Shown: positions 54,422-62,821 of the stretch, piece after piece
Layout: the number at the start of each line of letters is the position of its first letter
Numbering within the stretch: position 1 is the first letter of the stretch
Source of the DNA: Aeromonas sobria
Lineage (GTDB): Bacteria; Pseudomonadota; Gammaproteobacteria; Enterobacterales; Aeromonadaceae
Assembly: GCF_000820145.1 (NCBI RefSeq)
Contig: NZ_CDBW01000032.1
Location: 186,001-250,000, forward strand
Length of the DNA: 64,000 nt
Direction: 5' to 3'
Notes under the pieces: generated by a model
What the model was told of the DNA's origin: nothing
The model's database searches: none
Seen by the model: only the letters and a program-made list of their open reading frames with translations
Position numbers and translations under genes: made by a program

Positions 54422-54877
54422 ATGATGAATATCCCCAGCTCCGAAATGGTAATGCGTTGGTTGCAACAGGCTCGTATCGAACACTATGTCTGCGACCAGT
54501 GTCATGGTATCCACATTGTCTCTTTGCAATCGGTAGATGGTATTCAGGAGAGTCGAATTTTTGTCGAAGAGGAGGGACTGCTGTTCTCCTCCGAGCTGGA
54601 AGTACGCCCTTCCGCTATGCTGCCGCTGGTGGCTGATCTGGGTCGACTCAATATGCAGTACCCCTCGCTCAAGGTGTTCCTCGATATTATCGATGACAAC
54701 CTGCCGCGACTGGTGGTTGGTCATACCATCTTTACCAATGCCGGACTGACGGTTGAACAGTTCCTGCTGTTCGTCCAGAGCACCATAGCCGCGACCCATG
54801 AACTGGTTGCAGAGTGCGAGCGCTCAGGTTTCCTCAACCTCGCAGACATTCAGGTATCACCGGAATCTGTGCATTAA
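54422..54877 (+). CDS. ybjN: YbjN-family protein
   Basis: A 151-residue protein matching E. coli YbjN: a start with a short helix, YVCDQCHGIHI, LLFSSELEVRPSAMLPLVADLG, LKVFLDIIDDNLPRLVV and VEQFLLFV. YbjN resembles type III secretion chaperones in fold and alters motility, biofilm and stress sensitivity when overproduced; biochemical function is unknown. Possible starts are GTG 54416, ATG 54422 and ATG 54425; I chose the first ATG. It is divergent from the QEGLA-motif gene. Confidence 0.88.
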   Translation: MMNIPSSEMVMRWLQQARIEHYVCDQCHGIHIVSLQSVDGIQESRIFVEEEGLLFSSELEVRPSAMLPLVADLGRLNMQYPSLKVFLDIIDDNLPRLVVGHTIFTNAGLTVEQFLLFVQSTIAATHELVAECERSGFLNLADIQVSPESVH

Positions 54878-54910
54878 GCGTGCAAACGAACCGGTAATTG
54901 AAAAAAGCCG

Positions 54911-54939
54911 TTGACGAAGGAGGGGCTTTCTCCTACATT
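54911..54939 (+). promoter_or_regulatory. Stable-RNA type promoter upstream of tRNA-Ser
   Basis: TTGACG, 17 bases, TACATT, followed by the GC-rich discriminator ACGCCCC (54940-54946), as in stringently controlled tRNA and rRNA promoters. It would start near 54947, about 155 bases before the mature tRNA. Confidence 0.75.
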
Positions 54940-55004
54940 ACGCCCCGTTCCAGCGCAACAGCACAGTGAACACAGTGTTGGCTGAACACGTAAAACTACA
55001 GACC

Positions 55005-55108
55005 AAAATTTGGTGAGCGGCTCCAGTGGCTGCCCACCGACGAAGTCGGCAAGAAAGCACGCGTAGCGTGATCCGAAAGCCACTTCAAAGAAGTAAAAAT
55101 TTGGTGAG
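55005..55108 (+). repeat. tRNA-like repeat and serial hairpins in the tRNA-Ser leader
   Basis: AAAATTTGGTGAG occurs at 55005-55017 and again at 55096-55108 across the tRNA start. After the upstream copy the sequence continues GCTCCAGTGGCTG, close to the real tRNA's GTGTCCGAGTGGCTG, then forms short hairpins GTGG/CCAC, CCGAC/GTCGG, CACGC/GCGTG and ACTTC/GAAGT. It looks like a decayed 5' part of a second tRNA-Ser gene or a processing leader. Confidence 0.45.
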
Positions 55109-55190
55109 GTGTCCGAGTGGCTGAAGGAGCACGCCTGGAAAGTGTGTATACGGCAACGTATCGAGGGTTCGAATCCCTCCCTCACCGCCA
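55103..55190 (+). tRNA. tRNA-Ser (anticodon GGA)
   Basis: An 88-base type II tRNA with encoded CCA. The acceptor GGTGAGG pairs with CCTCACC, the long variable arm (GTGTATACGGCAACGTAT) is typical of Ser tRNA, the T-loop is GGGTTCGAATCCC, and the anticodon GGA is at 55137-55139. It matches E. coli tRNA-Ser(GGA) nearly base for base. Reads UCC and UCU codons. A terminator follows directly. Confidence 0.98.
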
Positions 55191-55194
55191 AATT

Positions 55195-55224
55195 AAAAAA
55201 ACCGACCTCAGGGTCGGTTTTTTG
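55195..55224 (+). terminator. Terminator of tRNA-Ser
   Basis: AAAAAACCGACC-TCAG-GGTCGGTTTTTT, four bases after the CCA end. Confidence 0.95.
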
Positions 55225-55457
55225 CTTTCTGGCAAACCAGGAAACCACATTAGAGCTATTGATGTGGGAGTGTGAGCCCCTTTACCGGGTTATTTGCCGA
55301 CAATCTGAATTTAAACAATATCCCTTCCTGCATTCCAACACCCCAATTCTTTCCGTTAATCAGGCTATCGACGTTTTTGAATGTAGACAGTCATCAGCCA
55401 ATAACCGGCTGTGGCGATCTTGTCGTGCCGAATGACCACATGCGTCAGTCATGGGGG

Positions 55458-55757
55458 CTAGGTTGGGGGTGACTCGGTCTGCATCATCACTATTGCCTCT
55501 TGTTGATAGTGGCGTAGCAGGGTTAGAAAGGCCTCTGGTTGCCGGTCCAGGCTGTCGATGGGGATCAGCAGGTCATAGCCGAGCAACTGGCGCAAACGGC
55601 TCATCCGCTGCGCCAGCATGGCAATGGCCCCGTCATAGTGTTGCCCTTCGTGGGAGCGAAATCGTCCCTCTTCCAATAGATCGCCTCCCAGCAGGGGATC
55701 GCTGCAACTGCCGCTCAGGCAGCCAGGCTGTTCGCTTTGCATTGCGTGCAACAGCAC
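55458..55757 (-). CDS. Small uncharacterised protein
   Basis: Up to 99 residues from a GTG at 55757 (or 94 from the ATG at 55742). No family recognised. The N-terminal part has two Cys (GCLSGSCSD), the middle a helix (AIAMLAQRMSRLRQLLG), the C-terminus a helix rich in Leu and Gln. The frame stays open upstream into the neighbouring small membrane gene without an ATG, so the true start is uncertain. Probably co-transcribed with that gene, 14 bp away. Confidence 0.5.
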   Translation of the reverse strand: MLLHAMQSEQPGCLSGSCSDPLLGGDLLEEGRFRSHEGQHYDGAIAMLAQRMSRLRQLLGYDLLIPIDSLDRQPEAFLTLLRHYQQEAIVMMQTESPPT

Positions 55758-55771
55758 ACTGCGCTGCTCGG

Positions 55772-55960
55772 TCAGCAGATGAACCGCCAGCCGATAAAGG
55801 TCATCATCAGGCCGGTCAGTAGTAGCGCATAAGCCGGGATCAGGGGATCGCTGGCAAGTCGCCAGATCAGCAATAACATCAGGCTGGTGATGAGCACACC
55901 GGAGCAGAGCAGGGTCAATCCGTTACGGCGGTTCAAGGGCTTCAAGTGGCGTGTTTTCAT
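55772..55960 (-). CDS. Small two-helix membrane protein
   Basis: A 62-residue protein with a basic start (MKTRHLKPLNRRNG) and two hydrophobic segments (about residues 15-33 and 41-58) separated by a short ASDPLIP turn. The positive N-terminus suggests a cytoplasmic N- and C-terminus. AGGAG precedes the ATG on the minus strand. No family recognised; it lies upstream of another small unknown gene and is divergent from recR. Confidence 0.55.
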   Translation of the reverse strand: MKTRHLKPLNRRNGLTLLCSGVLITSLMLLLIWRLASDPLIPAYALLLTGLMMTFIGWRFIC

Positions 55961-56205
55961 CGGTTAGCTCCTCTCCTGACGGTTGGCGCGGCAATGATGC
56001 AAATGGCCATCTGTGGCCAAGTATAAGGGGCGCCCTTTTTTGAAAGCCAGCCACCCCGATTGATGGATGGGTGTTGGCGGGCCGGAAAGCTGATGGCAGC
56101 GACGCGCCTGCTCGGGTATAGTCCTGCGCCAATAGCGTGATCCAGTTCAGCTGACCTGTCGCGTCCCTGAGGGGGGCGGCAGATCGGCCCGGTGTAAGGA
56201 GTGTT

Positions 56206-56808
56206 ATGAAGTTCAGTCCCCTGCTTGATGAGATGATGAAAGCCCTGCAGGTATTGCCTGGGGTGGGGCCCAAGTCTGCCCAACGGATGGCGTTTACCTT
56301 GCTTGAGCGCGAGCGCAGTGGTGGCTTGCGACTGGCTCAGTTGCTTAGTCGGGCGCTGATCGAGATTGGCCACTGTAGCCACTGCCGCACCTTTACCGAG
56401 AACGATCTTTGCGAGATCTGCGCCAATCCCAAGCGTGAAGAGAGTGGCCTGCTCTGCGTCGTTGAGAGCCCGGCAGATGTGGCGGCGATCGAGCATACCG
56501 GTCAGTTCTCGGGTCGTTATTTTGTGCTGATGGGGCACCTGTCACCCCTTGATGGCATTGGCCCGGAAGAGTTGGGGCTGGAGATCCTGGAGCGACGTTT
56601 GCAAACGGAGTCGATCGGTGAGCTGATTTTGGCCACTAACCCCACCATCGAAGGGGACGCAACCGCTTGGTATATCGCCGATATGGCCCGATCTGCCGGT
56701 ATCAAGGTCAGCCGCATTGCCCATGGTGTACCGGTGGGCGGCGAATTGGAGCTGGTGGATGGTACTACGCTTTCTCATTCGCTGATGGGGCGACAGCCGC
56801 TGAATTGA
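56206..56808 (+). CDS. recR: Recombination protein RecR
   Basis: A 200-residue RecR. The helix-hairpin-helix region [17 protein letters not shown] is followed by the zinc-finger Cys (CSHCRTF, CEIC) and a Toprim domain ([39 protein letters not shown]). It loads RecA onto SSB-coated DNA with RecO and RecF. AAGGAG precedes the ATG. The usual dnaX-ybaB partners are not upstream. Ends at a strong terminator before htpG. Confidence 0.97.
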   Translation: MKFSPLLDEMMKALQVLPGVGPKSAQRMAFTLLERERSGGLRLAQLLSRALIEIGHCSHCRTFTENDLCEICANPKREESGLLCVVESPADVAAIEHTGQFSGRYFVLMGHLSPLDGIGPEELGLEILERRLQTESIGELILATNPTIEGDATAWYIADMARSAGIKVSRIAHGVPVGGELELVDGTTLSHSLMGRQPLN

Positions 56809-56852
56809 GTCTGCCTCAGTTCCCTCTGAGCGGTACTCTTCATCACAGCTTA

Positions 56853-56877
56853 ACCCGCCAAGGCGGGTTTTTTTTTG
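56853..56877 (+). terminator. Terminator of recR
   Basis: AACCCGCC-AA-GGCGGGTT followed by a run of T residues. Confidence 0.92.
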
Positions 56878-56940
56878 ACTGAATAGGTGGCCTTTGGCGT
56901 TTTTTGGCGCAAAAAACGCCATCTGCACTGCCAAGATTTT

Positions 56941-56975
56941 TTTCCCCCTTGAAATGAGGAGTCACGGCCCCATCT
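56941..56975 (+). promoter_or_regulatory. Sigma-32 heat-shock promoter of htpG
   Basis: The -35 region TTTCCCCCTTGAA (56941-56953) fits TNTCNCCCTTGAA at every fixed position, and CCCCATCT (56968-56975) fits the -10, with 13 bases between CTTGAAA and CCCCAT. It lies about 45 bases before the htpG ATG. Confidence 0.9.
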
Positions 56976-57020
56976 TGTATCAGGAATATGTTCAACCCGA
57001 ATTGCCTGAGGATAGTGTCG

Positions 57021-58934
57021 ATGACCCAAAGCGTTCATGCCGAAACCCACGGTTTTCAGACTGAAGTCAAACAACTGCTGAGCCTGATGGCCCACAGCCT
57101 CTACTCCAACAAAGAAGTGTTCCTGCGCGAGCTGATCTCCAACGCCTCCGATGCGGCAGACAAGCTGCGCTTCAAGGCGCTTTCCGATGCCTCTTTGTTT
57201 GAAAACGACGGCCAGTTGCGCGTTCGCCTGGTGGTTGATAAAGAACAACGGACCCTGACCATCTCTGATAACGGCATTGGTATGAGCCGGGATCAGGTGA
57301 TCGAGCATCTGGGCACCATCGCCAAGTCCGGTACCGCCGACTTTTTCAAAAACCTCTCCGGTGATCAAGGCCGCGACTCCCAGCTGATCGGTCAGTTCGG
57401 GGTTGGTTTCTACTCCGCGTTTATCGTTGCTGACAAGGTGACCGTAGTGTCCCGCGCTGCGGGTACCGAACAAGGTCAGGGCGTGCAGTGGGAATCGGAA
57501 GGGGAAGGCTCCTTCACCGTGGCTGACGTGACCAAAGTCGGTCGCGGTACCGACGTGATCCTGCACCTGCGTGAAGAAGAGGGCGAGTTCCTCGATGACT
57601 GGCGTCTGCGCAGCGTGGTTGCCAAGTATTCCGACCACATCAGTGTGCCGGTCGAGATGTACAAAGAGGGCACTCCGGATCGCGAAGAAGAGGGTGAGAC
57701 CATAGTCGGTACCCCTGGCGAGTGGGAGCAGGTCAACCGTGCCACCGCACTGTGGACCCGCAGCCCGAAAGAGATCAAGGATGAGGAGTATCAGGAGTTC
57801 TACAAGCACGTCGCCCACGATTTTGAAGATCCCATGCTGTGGGGCCACAACCGGGTAGAAGGGGCGCAGGAGTATACCAGCCTGCTCTATATCCCGGCTC
57901 GGGCGCCGTTTGATCTCTACAACCGCGAACAGAAGCATGGTCTGAAGCTCTACGTGCAGCGCGTCTTTATCATGGACGACGCCGAGCAGTTTATGCCGAC
58001 CTACCTGCGCTTCGTCAAAGGGGTGCTGGACTCCAACGATCTGCCGCTCAACGTCAGCCGCGAAATTTTGCAAGACAACAAGGTGACCGTCTCCCTGCGC
58101 AAGGCATGCTCCAAGCGGGTGCTGACCATGCTGGCCAAACTGGCCAAGGATGACAGCGAGAAGTATGCGACCTTCTGGAACGAGTTCGGTAACGTGCTCA
58201 AAGAGGGGCCGGCAGAAGATCACGCCAACCGCGAAGAGATTGCCAAGCTGTTGCGCTTTGCCAGCACGGCGGGCGAGGGCGAAGCCCAGACTGTCTCCCT
58301 CGAGGATTATGTTGGCCGGATGAAGGAAGGCCAGCAGAAGATTTATTTCATCACCGCCGACAGCTTCGCTGCTGCCAAGAACAGCCCGCACCTCGAGATC
58401 TTCCGCAAGAAGGGTGTCGAAGTGCTGCTGATGTCCGAGCGGGTCGATGAGTGGCTGATGAGCCACCTGACCGAGTTCGACGGCAAGCAGCTGGTCTCGG
58501 TCACCCGTGGCGAACTGGATCTGGGTGATCTGGAAGATGAGGCGTCCAAACAGGCGCAGGAAGAGGCTGAAAAAGCCAATGCCGGTCTGGTGGAGCGTGC
58601 CAAGCAGAGTTTGGGCGAAGCGGTAAAAGAGGTGCGTGTGACTCACCGCCTGACCGACTCACCCTCCTGCATCGTCACTGATGCTTATGGCATGAGCACC
58701 CAGATGATCAAGCTGATGCGTGCGGCTGGCCAGCCGGTACCGGAGCAAAAGTACATTCTGGAGCTCAACCCCGACCACGCGCTGGTGAAGAAGCTCGACA
58801 CCATCCAGGATGAGGCGCTGTTTGGCGAGTGGGTCACCCTGCTGCACGAACAGGCTCAACTGGCCGATCAGGGTGGTCTTAATGACCCGGCGAGCTTTGT
58901 CTCCCGCATTAACCGGTTGCTGCTGCAAGCCTGA
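57021..58934 (+). CDS. htpG: Chaperone HtpG (Hsp90)
   Basis: A 637-residue Hsp90. The ATPase domain has [39 protein letters not shown] and [17 protein letters not shown]; the middle domain has the catalytic-loop Arg in NVSREILQ; the C-terminal part dimerises. ATP-dependent folding and remodelling with DnaK. The ATG at 57021 begins [20 protein letters not shown], the family start; an in-frame ATG at 56988 would place the start too close to the transcription start. GAGGA lies upstream. Confidence 0.97.
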   Translation: MTQSVHAETHGFQTEVKQLLSLMAHSLYSNKEVFLRELISNASDAADKLRFKALSDASLFENDGQLRVRLVVDKEQRTLTISDNGIGMSRDQVIEHLGTIAKSGTADFFKNLSGDQGRDSQLIGQFGVGFYSAFIVADKVTVVSRAAGTEQGQGVQWESEGEGSFTVADVTKVGRGTDVILHLREEEGEFLDDWRLRSVVAKYSDHISVPVEMYKEGTPDREEEGETIVGTPGEWEQVNRATALWTRSPKEIKDEEYQEFYKHVAHDFEDPMLWGHNRVEGAQEYTSLLYIPARAPFDLYNREQKHGLKLYVQRVFIMDDAEQFMPTYLRFVKGVLDSNDLPLNVSREILQDNKVTVSLRKACSKRVLTMLAKLAKDDSEKYATFWNEFGNVLKEGPAEDHANREEIAKLLRFASTAGEGEAQTVSLEDYVGRMKEGQQKIYFITADSFAAAKNSPHLEIFRKKGVEVLLMSERVDEWLMSHLTEFDGKQLVSVTRGELDLGDLEDEASKQAQEEAEKANAGLVERAKQSLGEAVKEVRVTHRLTDSPSCIVTDAYGMSTQMIKLMRAAGQPVPEQKYILELNPDHALVKKLDTIQDEALFGEWVTLLHEQAQLADQGGLNDPASFVSRINRLLLQA

Positions 58935-58954
58935 TAACTCTTTGTGCTAACAGC

Positions 58955-58986
58955 AAAAGGCCACTGCATCTGCAGTGGCCTTTTTT
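58955..58986. terminator. Bidirectional terminator between htpG and sapF
   Basis: AAAAGGCCACTGCA-TC-TGCAGTGGCCTTTT with further T residues on the plus side and an A-run on the other, so it can end both convergent transcripts. Confidence 0.92.
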
Positions 58987-59029
58987 GATCTGCGGTCGTC
59001 CCGATCTCGCTTGGACGCAGCCGTTACGC

Positions 59030-59815
59030 TTATCTGCGGTATTCGTTGTTGTAGTTCTGGATCAGCCGGCGGGTGATATCGTGCTGGGGATCGGCAAACA
59101 CCCGCAAGGTCTTGCCGCGCTCCACCACCCGACCCTCATGCATTACCAGCACTTCGTCACTGATATGGCTGACGATGCCCAGATCGTTGGCCACCAGCAC
59201 ATAGCTCAGCCCCATGGTCTCCTGCATCTCCAGCAGCAGATTGATGATCTGGGAGCGCACCGAGATGTCGAGGGTAGAGAGCGCTTCGTCAGCCACCACG
59301 ATTTTCGGATTGAGGATCAGCGCGCGAGCCAGCGCCACCCGCTGTTGTTGGCCCGCGGAGAGCATCTGGGGATAGAACAGGGCGTGATCCGGTAGCATGC
59401 CGACCATGCGCAGGGTCTGGATCACTTTCTCATTGCGCTCCTCATTACTCATCCCGGTATTAAGACGCAGCGGGGTCTCCAGGATCTGGCCAACCCGGAT
59501 CTTGCGGTTGAGCGAGGTGTTTGGATCCTGAAAAATCATCCGCAGCAGTTTGCAGCGGGTCTGGTAGTCGCCATGCACCATCAGCTGGCCGTCGATGGCG
59601 ATATCGCCGCTGGTGGGTTCGATCATCCCGGCCAGAATGCGGGCCAGGGTACTCTTGCCGGAGCCCGCCTCGCCGACGATGGCGAGGGTCTGGCCCACTT
59701 CGAGATCGAACGAGAGGGGCTTGATCGCCTCCACCGCCTGACGACGGAACAGACCGGTGCGGTTCTGGTAGGTTTTGCTAAGGCCTCTGACCTGCAACAG
59801 GGATGGCTCGATCAC
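59030..59815 (-). CDS. sapF: SapF ATPase of the Sap peptide/putrescine ABC transporter
   Basis: A 261-residue ABC ATPase with Walker A GEAGSGKST (Ala replaces the usual Ser, as in SapF), Q-loop FQDPNTSLNRK, LSAGQQQRVALARAL signature (Ala in place of Gly) and Walker B IVVADEALSTLD. It lacks the iron-sulfur C-terminal extension of SapD and ends YNNEYRR. With SapD it powers the SapBC channel. Last gene of the sap operon. Confidence 0.93.
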   Translation of the reverse strand: MIEPSLLQVRGLSKTYQNRTGLFRRQAVEAIKPLSFDLEVGQTLAIVGEAGSGKSTLARILAGMIEPTSGDIAIDGQLMVHGDYQTRCKLLRMIFQDPNTSLNRKIRVGQILETPLRLNTGMSNEERNEKVIQTLRMVGMLPDHALFYPQMLSAGQQQRVALARALILNPKIVVADEALSTLDISVRSQIINLLLEMQETMGLSYVLVANDLGIVSHISDEVLVMHEGRVVERGKTLRVFADPQHDITRRLIQNYNNEYRR

Positions 59816-59849
59816 AGGCGGGGCTCCTTCATGGGGGCATTAACGATCA

Positions 59850-60848
59850 TCATTTTTTCGGCTCCTCCATATTCAGCGGGAAGTGGCAGCTGAACTGATG
59901 ACCTTTGATCTTTTGCATCAGCGGGGTCTGCACGCACTGCTTCTGGGCATAGGGACAACGTGGCCCCAGCCGGCAGCCGATGGGCAAGTGTTGCAACGGG
60001 GGAATAATCCCGGGCAGGGTGTCGAGTCGTGACTTGTGACGCACCAGCTTGTCAAAGTCAGGGATCGACTTGAGCAGGGCGTCGGTATAGGGGTGGCGCG
60101 GGCTTTCCAGGATCTGCTCCCGGGTGCCCACCTCGACCATTTGACCGCAATACATGATGTTGATGGTATCGGTCAGGTTGGCGATGGCGGCGATGTCGTT
60201 ACTGATGATCAGGATGGTGGTGTTACCCAGCTTGTTCATCTTGTCCAGCAGTCGCAGGATCTGGGAGTGAGTGGTCGATTCCATGGCGCTGGTGGGCTCG
60301 TCGGCCACCAGCAAGCGCGGTTTATTGGCAATGGCCATGGCGATCATCACCTTTTGGCACATACCGTCAGAGAGTTCGTGGGGATAGGCGCGCATCACTT
60401 TGCGATGATCCTTGACCCCGACCCGGTGCAGCAGGGCGATGGCCTTTTTCTTGCGCCACTGGAAGCGCTGCCAGAACTTCCCTTCGTACGAATCGGTCGG
60501 GATTGCCTCTTCCAGCTGGGTGCCAATCTCTTCGGAAGGGTCGAGGCAACTGATGGGGTCTTGAAAGATCATGGCGATTTCGCGGCCCATGATACGGCGC
60601 CGCTCTTTGGGGGCCATGGTCAGCAGATCCATGTCGTTGAAGCGCATTCGGTCGGCGCGCACCGTCCAGTTGTCCTTCTCGATGCCGACGATCACCTTGG
60701 CGATCAGACTTTTGCCTGAGCCTGATTCACCGACCAGCCCACGGATCTCCCCCTCGGTCAGGGTCAGGCTCACCTTGTCTACCGCCTTGACCTTGCCTTG
60801 CGGGGTATCTATCTCGATGGTGAGATTACGAATATCGAGCAAGGGCAT
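59850..60848 (-). CDS. sapD: SapD ATPase of the Sap ABC transporter
   Basis: A 332-residue ATPase. It starts [13 protein letters not shown], has Walker [22 protein letters not shown], the [16 protein letters not shown] signature and Walker [13 protein letters not shown], and a C-terminal oligopeptide-transporter extension with Cys residues ([14 protein letters not shown]) typical of DppD/OppD/SapD. SapD also influences TrkG/TrkH potassium uptake in E. coli by its ATPase. 34 bp before sapF. Confidence 0.94.
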   Translation of the reverse strand: MPLLDIRNLTIEIDTPQGKVKAVDKVSLTLTEGEIRGLVGESGSGKSLIAKVIVGIEKDNWTVRADRMRFNDMDLLTMAPKERRRIMGREIAMIFQDPISCLDPSEEIGTQLEEAIPTDSYEGKFWQRFQWRKKKAIALLHRVGVKDHRKVMRAYPHELSDGMCQKVMIAMAIANKPRLLVADEPTSAMESTTHSQILRLLDKMNKLGNTTILIISNDIAAIANLTDTINIMYCGQMVEVGTREQILESPRHPYTDALLKSIPDFDKLVRHKSRLDTLPGIIPPLQHLPIGCRLGPRCPYAQKQCVQTPLMQKIKGHQFSCHFPLNMEEPKK

Positions 60849-60930
60849 CAGCGGCGCTCCTCATTGCGGTGTGGCACAGGGGGTTGTATCAGCGGGATGC
60901 CGATAGAGCGGGTTTCGAACAAGGGCATCA

Positions 60931-61824
60931 TCAATCATTGCCCTCTTTGAGTGCTTCACGGATCCCTTCACCTACAACGTTGGTGACCAACACACTAAAC
61001 AGGATGGCGATGCCCGGCAGAGTCACTGTCCAGGGGGCGAGGTAGATAAGATCGCTCGAATCGGCCAGCATGGCGCCCCATTCCGGCTGGGGTGACTGAG
61101 CGCCGAGGCCAAGAAAACCTACCGCCGAGATATCGAGGATGGCCGCCGACAGGGTGCGGGTGGTTTGGGCCACCAGGGTCTCGACGATGTTGGGCAAAAT
61201 AGCCAGGCGCATGATCCGGAAGGGAGGTGATCCATCAAGGCGGCTGGCGGTGATGTACTCCTTTTGCATTTCGGTGTGCACCGCATTATAGGTGGCGCGA
61301 ATAAAGGGCGGGATCAACGCCAGGGTAATGGCAATCAGAGTATTGCCAAGGCCCGGTCCCAGGATCGCGACCATGATGATGGCCATCAGCAGGGAGGGGA
61401 TGGAGAGCAGGGTATCGAGCAGGTGGTGTAGTACGCTCGATTTGAGCCCCTTGCTCATGCCGCCGAGGATGCCGATAGCAGAGCCCACCACCATGGCAAT
61501 CACCACCACCACCAGTGCATAGCCAAAGGTGAGGCGAGCCCCTACCACCAGCCGGGAGAGCATGTCGCGCCCCAGGTCATCGGTGCCGAGAAAGTAGTCG
61601 ATGTTGCCGGTCGCCGCCCAGGAAGGGGCAAGCAACAAGTGCGCTGCATGCTGTTCATCGATACCGTGAGGCACCACCAGCGGCCCTACCAGGGTGATAA
61701 GCAGCAGCAGTAAAAAGCACCAGAGCCCTGCCATGGCGAGCGGGTTGCGGCTGTAGGAAGCCCACGTCTGCTCAAGGGGCGAGAGGATCTTGAGCTCGGG
61801 ATAGATGTTCGATTTATCTTGCAT
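60931..61824 (-). CDS. sapC: SapC permease
   Basis: A 297-residue permease with an N-terminal membrane helix and five further segments (BPD_transp_1 domain about 95-285). FLGTDDLGRDMLSRLVVGARLT is the classic DppC/SapC block and EYITASRLDGSPPFRIMRLAILPN the ATPase-contact loop. It pairs with SapB. The 82-bp gap to sapD has no terminator. Confidence 0.93.
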   Translation of the reverse strand: MQDKSNIYPELKILSPLEQTWASYSRNPLAMAGLWCFLLLLLITLVGPLVVPHGIDEQHAAHLLLAPSWAATGNIDYFLGTDDLGRDMLSRLVVGARLTFGYALVVVVIAMVVGSAIGILGGMSKGLKSSVLHHLLDTLLSIPSLLMAIIMVAILGPGLGNTLIAITLALIPPFIRATYNAVHTEMQKEYITASRLDGSPPFRIMRLAILPNIVETLVAQTTRTLSAAILDISAVGFLGLGAQSPQPEWGAMLADSSDLIYLAPWTVTLPGIAILFSVLVTNVVGEGIREALKEGND

Positions 61825-61859
61825 AGGATACCTGGCTCCTGGTCACGCCATGAGCGCGT

Positions 61860-62819
61860 TCAATCTTGTTTGGCATACAACTCTTTGCGCCGTGCCGGAT
61901 AGATAAGGGTGGTCAGCAACTCGGTGCTGACGCTGATCAGGATCACAAAACTGGCGACCACCAGGGTTGCACCGCGAATGGCGGCATAATCCTGCAGGGC
62001 GATGCTGCTGATGAGCCAGCGGCCGATCCCGTGCCACTCGAACACCACCTCGGTGATCATGGCGGAGGTGAGCACGCTGCCCAGTTGCAGACCCAGCAGC
62101 GGCAGCACCGGTGGCAGGGCATTTTTCAGGCCGTGGCGCCAGACGATCTGCCATTTGGAGAGGCCGCGGCTCGCTGCCGCCTTGATGTAGTTTTGCTTCA
62201 TCACATCGATGAGGGAACTGCGCACATGGCGGATCACCTCGGTGGTCGGCACCACCGCCAGCACCAGTGACGGGAGGATCAGGTGGCGCAGGGCATCGTG
62301 CAGCGCCGCTTGCCGCCAGGGTTCGTTGCTCAGTAGCACATCAATCACCGCGATACCGGTGATCGACGGGACATCGTAGAGCAGGCTGAGTTGCCCCGAA
62401 GACGGCAACCAGCCGAGATCGAGGGAGAAGAGCATCACCGCCAGTAGCGCCAGCCAGAACACCGGCACCGCATAGCCGATGAGGCCTGCCGTCATGATGG
62501 AGATATCCAGCGTCTTGCCTTGCGACAGCGCGGCCAGGGTGCCTAGCGGAATACCCACCAGCAGCGAGATGGCAAAAGCGGCCAGACAGAGGATCAGGGT
62601 CGCCGGGAAATAGTGGCGGATCTCGTCCAGCACCGGTAGCCCGGAGACGCTGGATAGCCCCAGATCACCGGCGAAAATGCGGCGCAGGAAGTCGGGATAA
62701 CCGCTCCAGAAGCTGAGCTGATTGCCGATCAGCCGATAGTCCAGCAGATAGGCGACGAAGGTCAGTGCCAGCAGGGTGATGAGCAGCAGGTTGAGACGGC
62801 GCAAGGTGTATAAAAGCAT
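61860..62819 (-). CDS. sapB: SapB permease
   Basis: A 319-residue permease; an N-terminal helix (LLLITLLALTFVAYLLD), a periplasmic region, then a BPD_transp_1 domain with about five helices and the loop NYIKAAASRGLSKWQIVWRHGLKNALPPV. SapBC forms the channel of the Sap system, first linked to antimicrobial peptide resistance in Salmonella; SapBCDF of E. coli exports putrescine without SapA. Only two bases from sapA. Confidence 0.93.
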   Translation of the reverse strand: MLLYTLRRLNLLLITLLALTFVAYLLDYRLIGNQLSFWSGYPDFLRRIFAGDLGLSSVSGLPVLDEIRHYFPATLILCLAAFAISLLVGIPLGTLAALSQGKTLDISIMTAGLIGYAVPVFWLALLAVMLFSLDLGWLPSSGQLSLLYDVPSITGIAVIDVLLSNEPWRQAALHDALRHLILPSLVLAVVPTTEVIRHVRSSLIDVMKQNYIKAAASRGLSKWQIVWRHGLKNALPPVLPLLGLQLGSVLTSAMITEVVFEWHGIGRWLISSIALQDYAAIRGATLVVASFVILISVSTELLTTLIYPARRKELYAKQD

Positions 62820-62821
62820 GC

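Noticed and set aside
55103..55960. Genomic island attached at tRNA-Ser
   Set aside because: tRNA genes are common integration sites, but there is no integrase, no 3' tRNA repeat downstream and the next genes are core.
56850..58646. 598-codon minus-strand frame opposite htpG
   Set aside because: Antisense shadow of a highly conserved chaperone gene; no start context or family.
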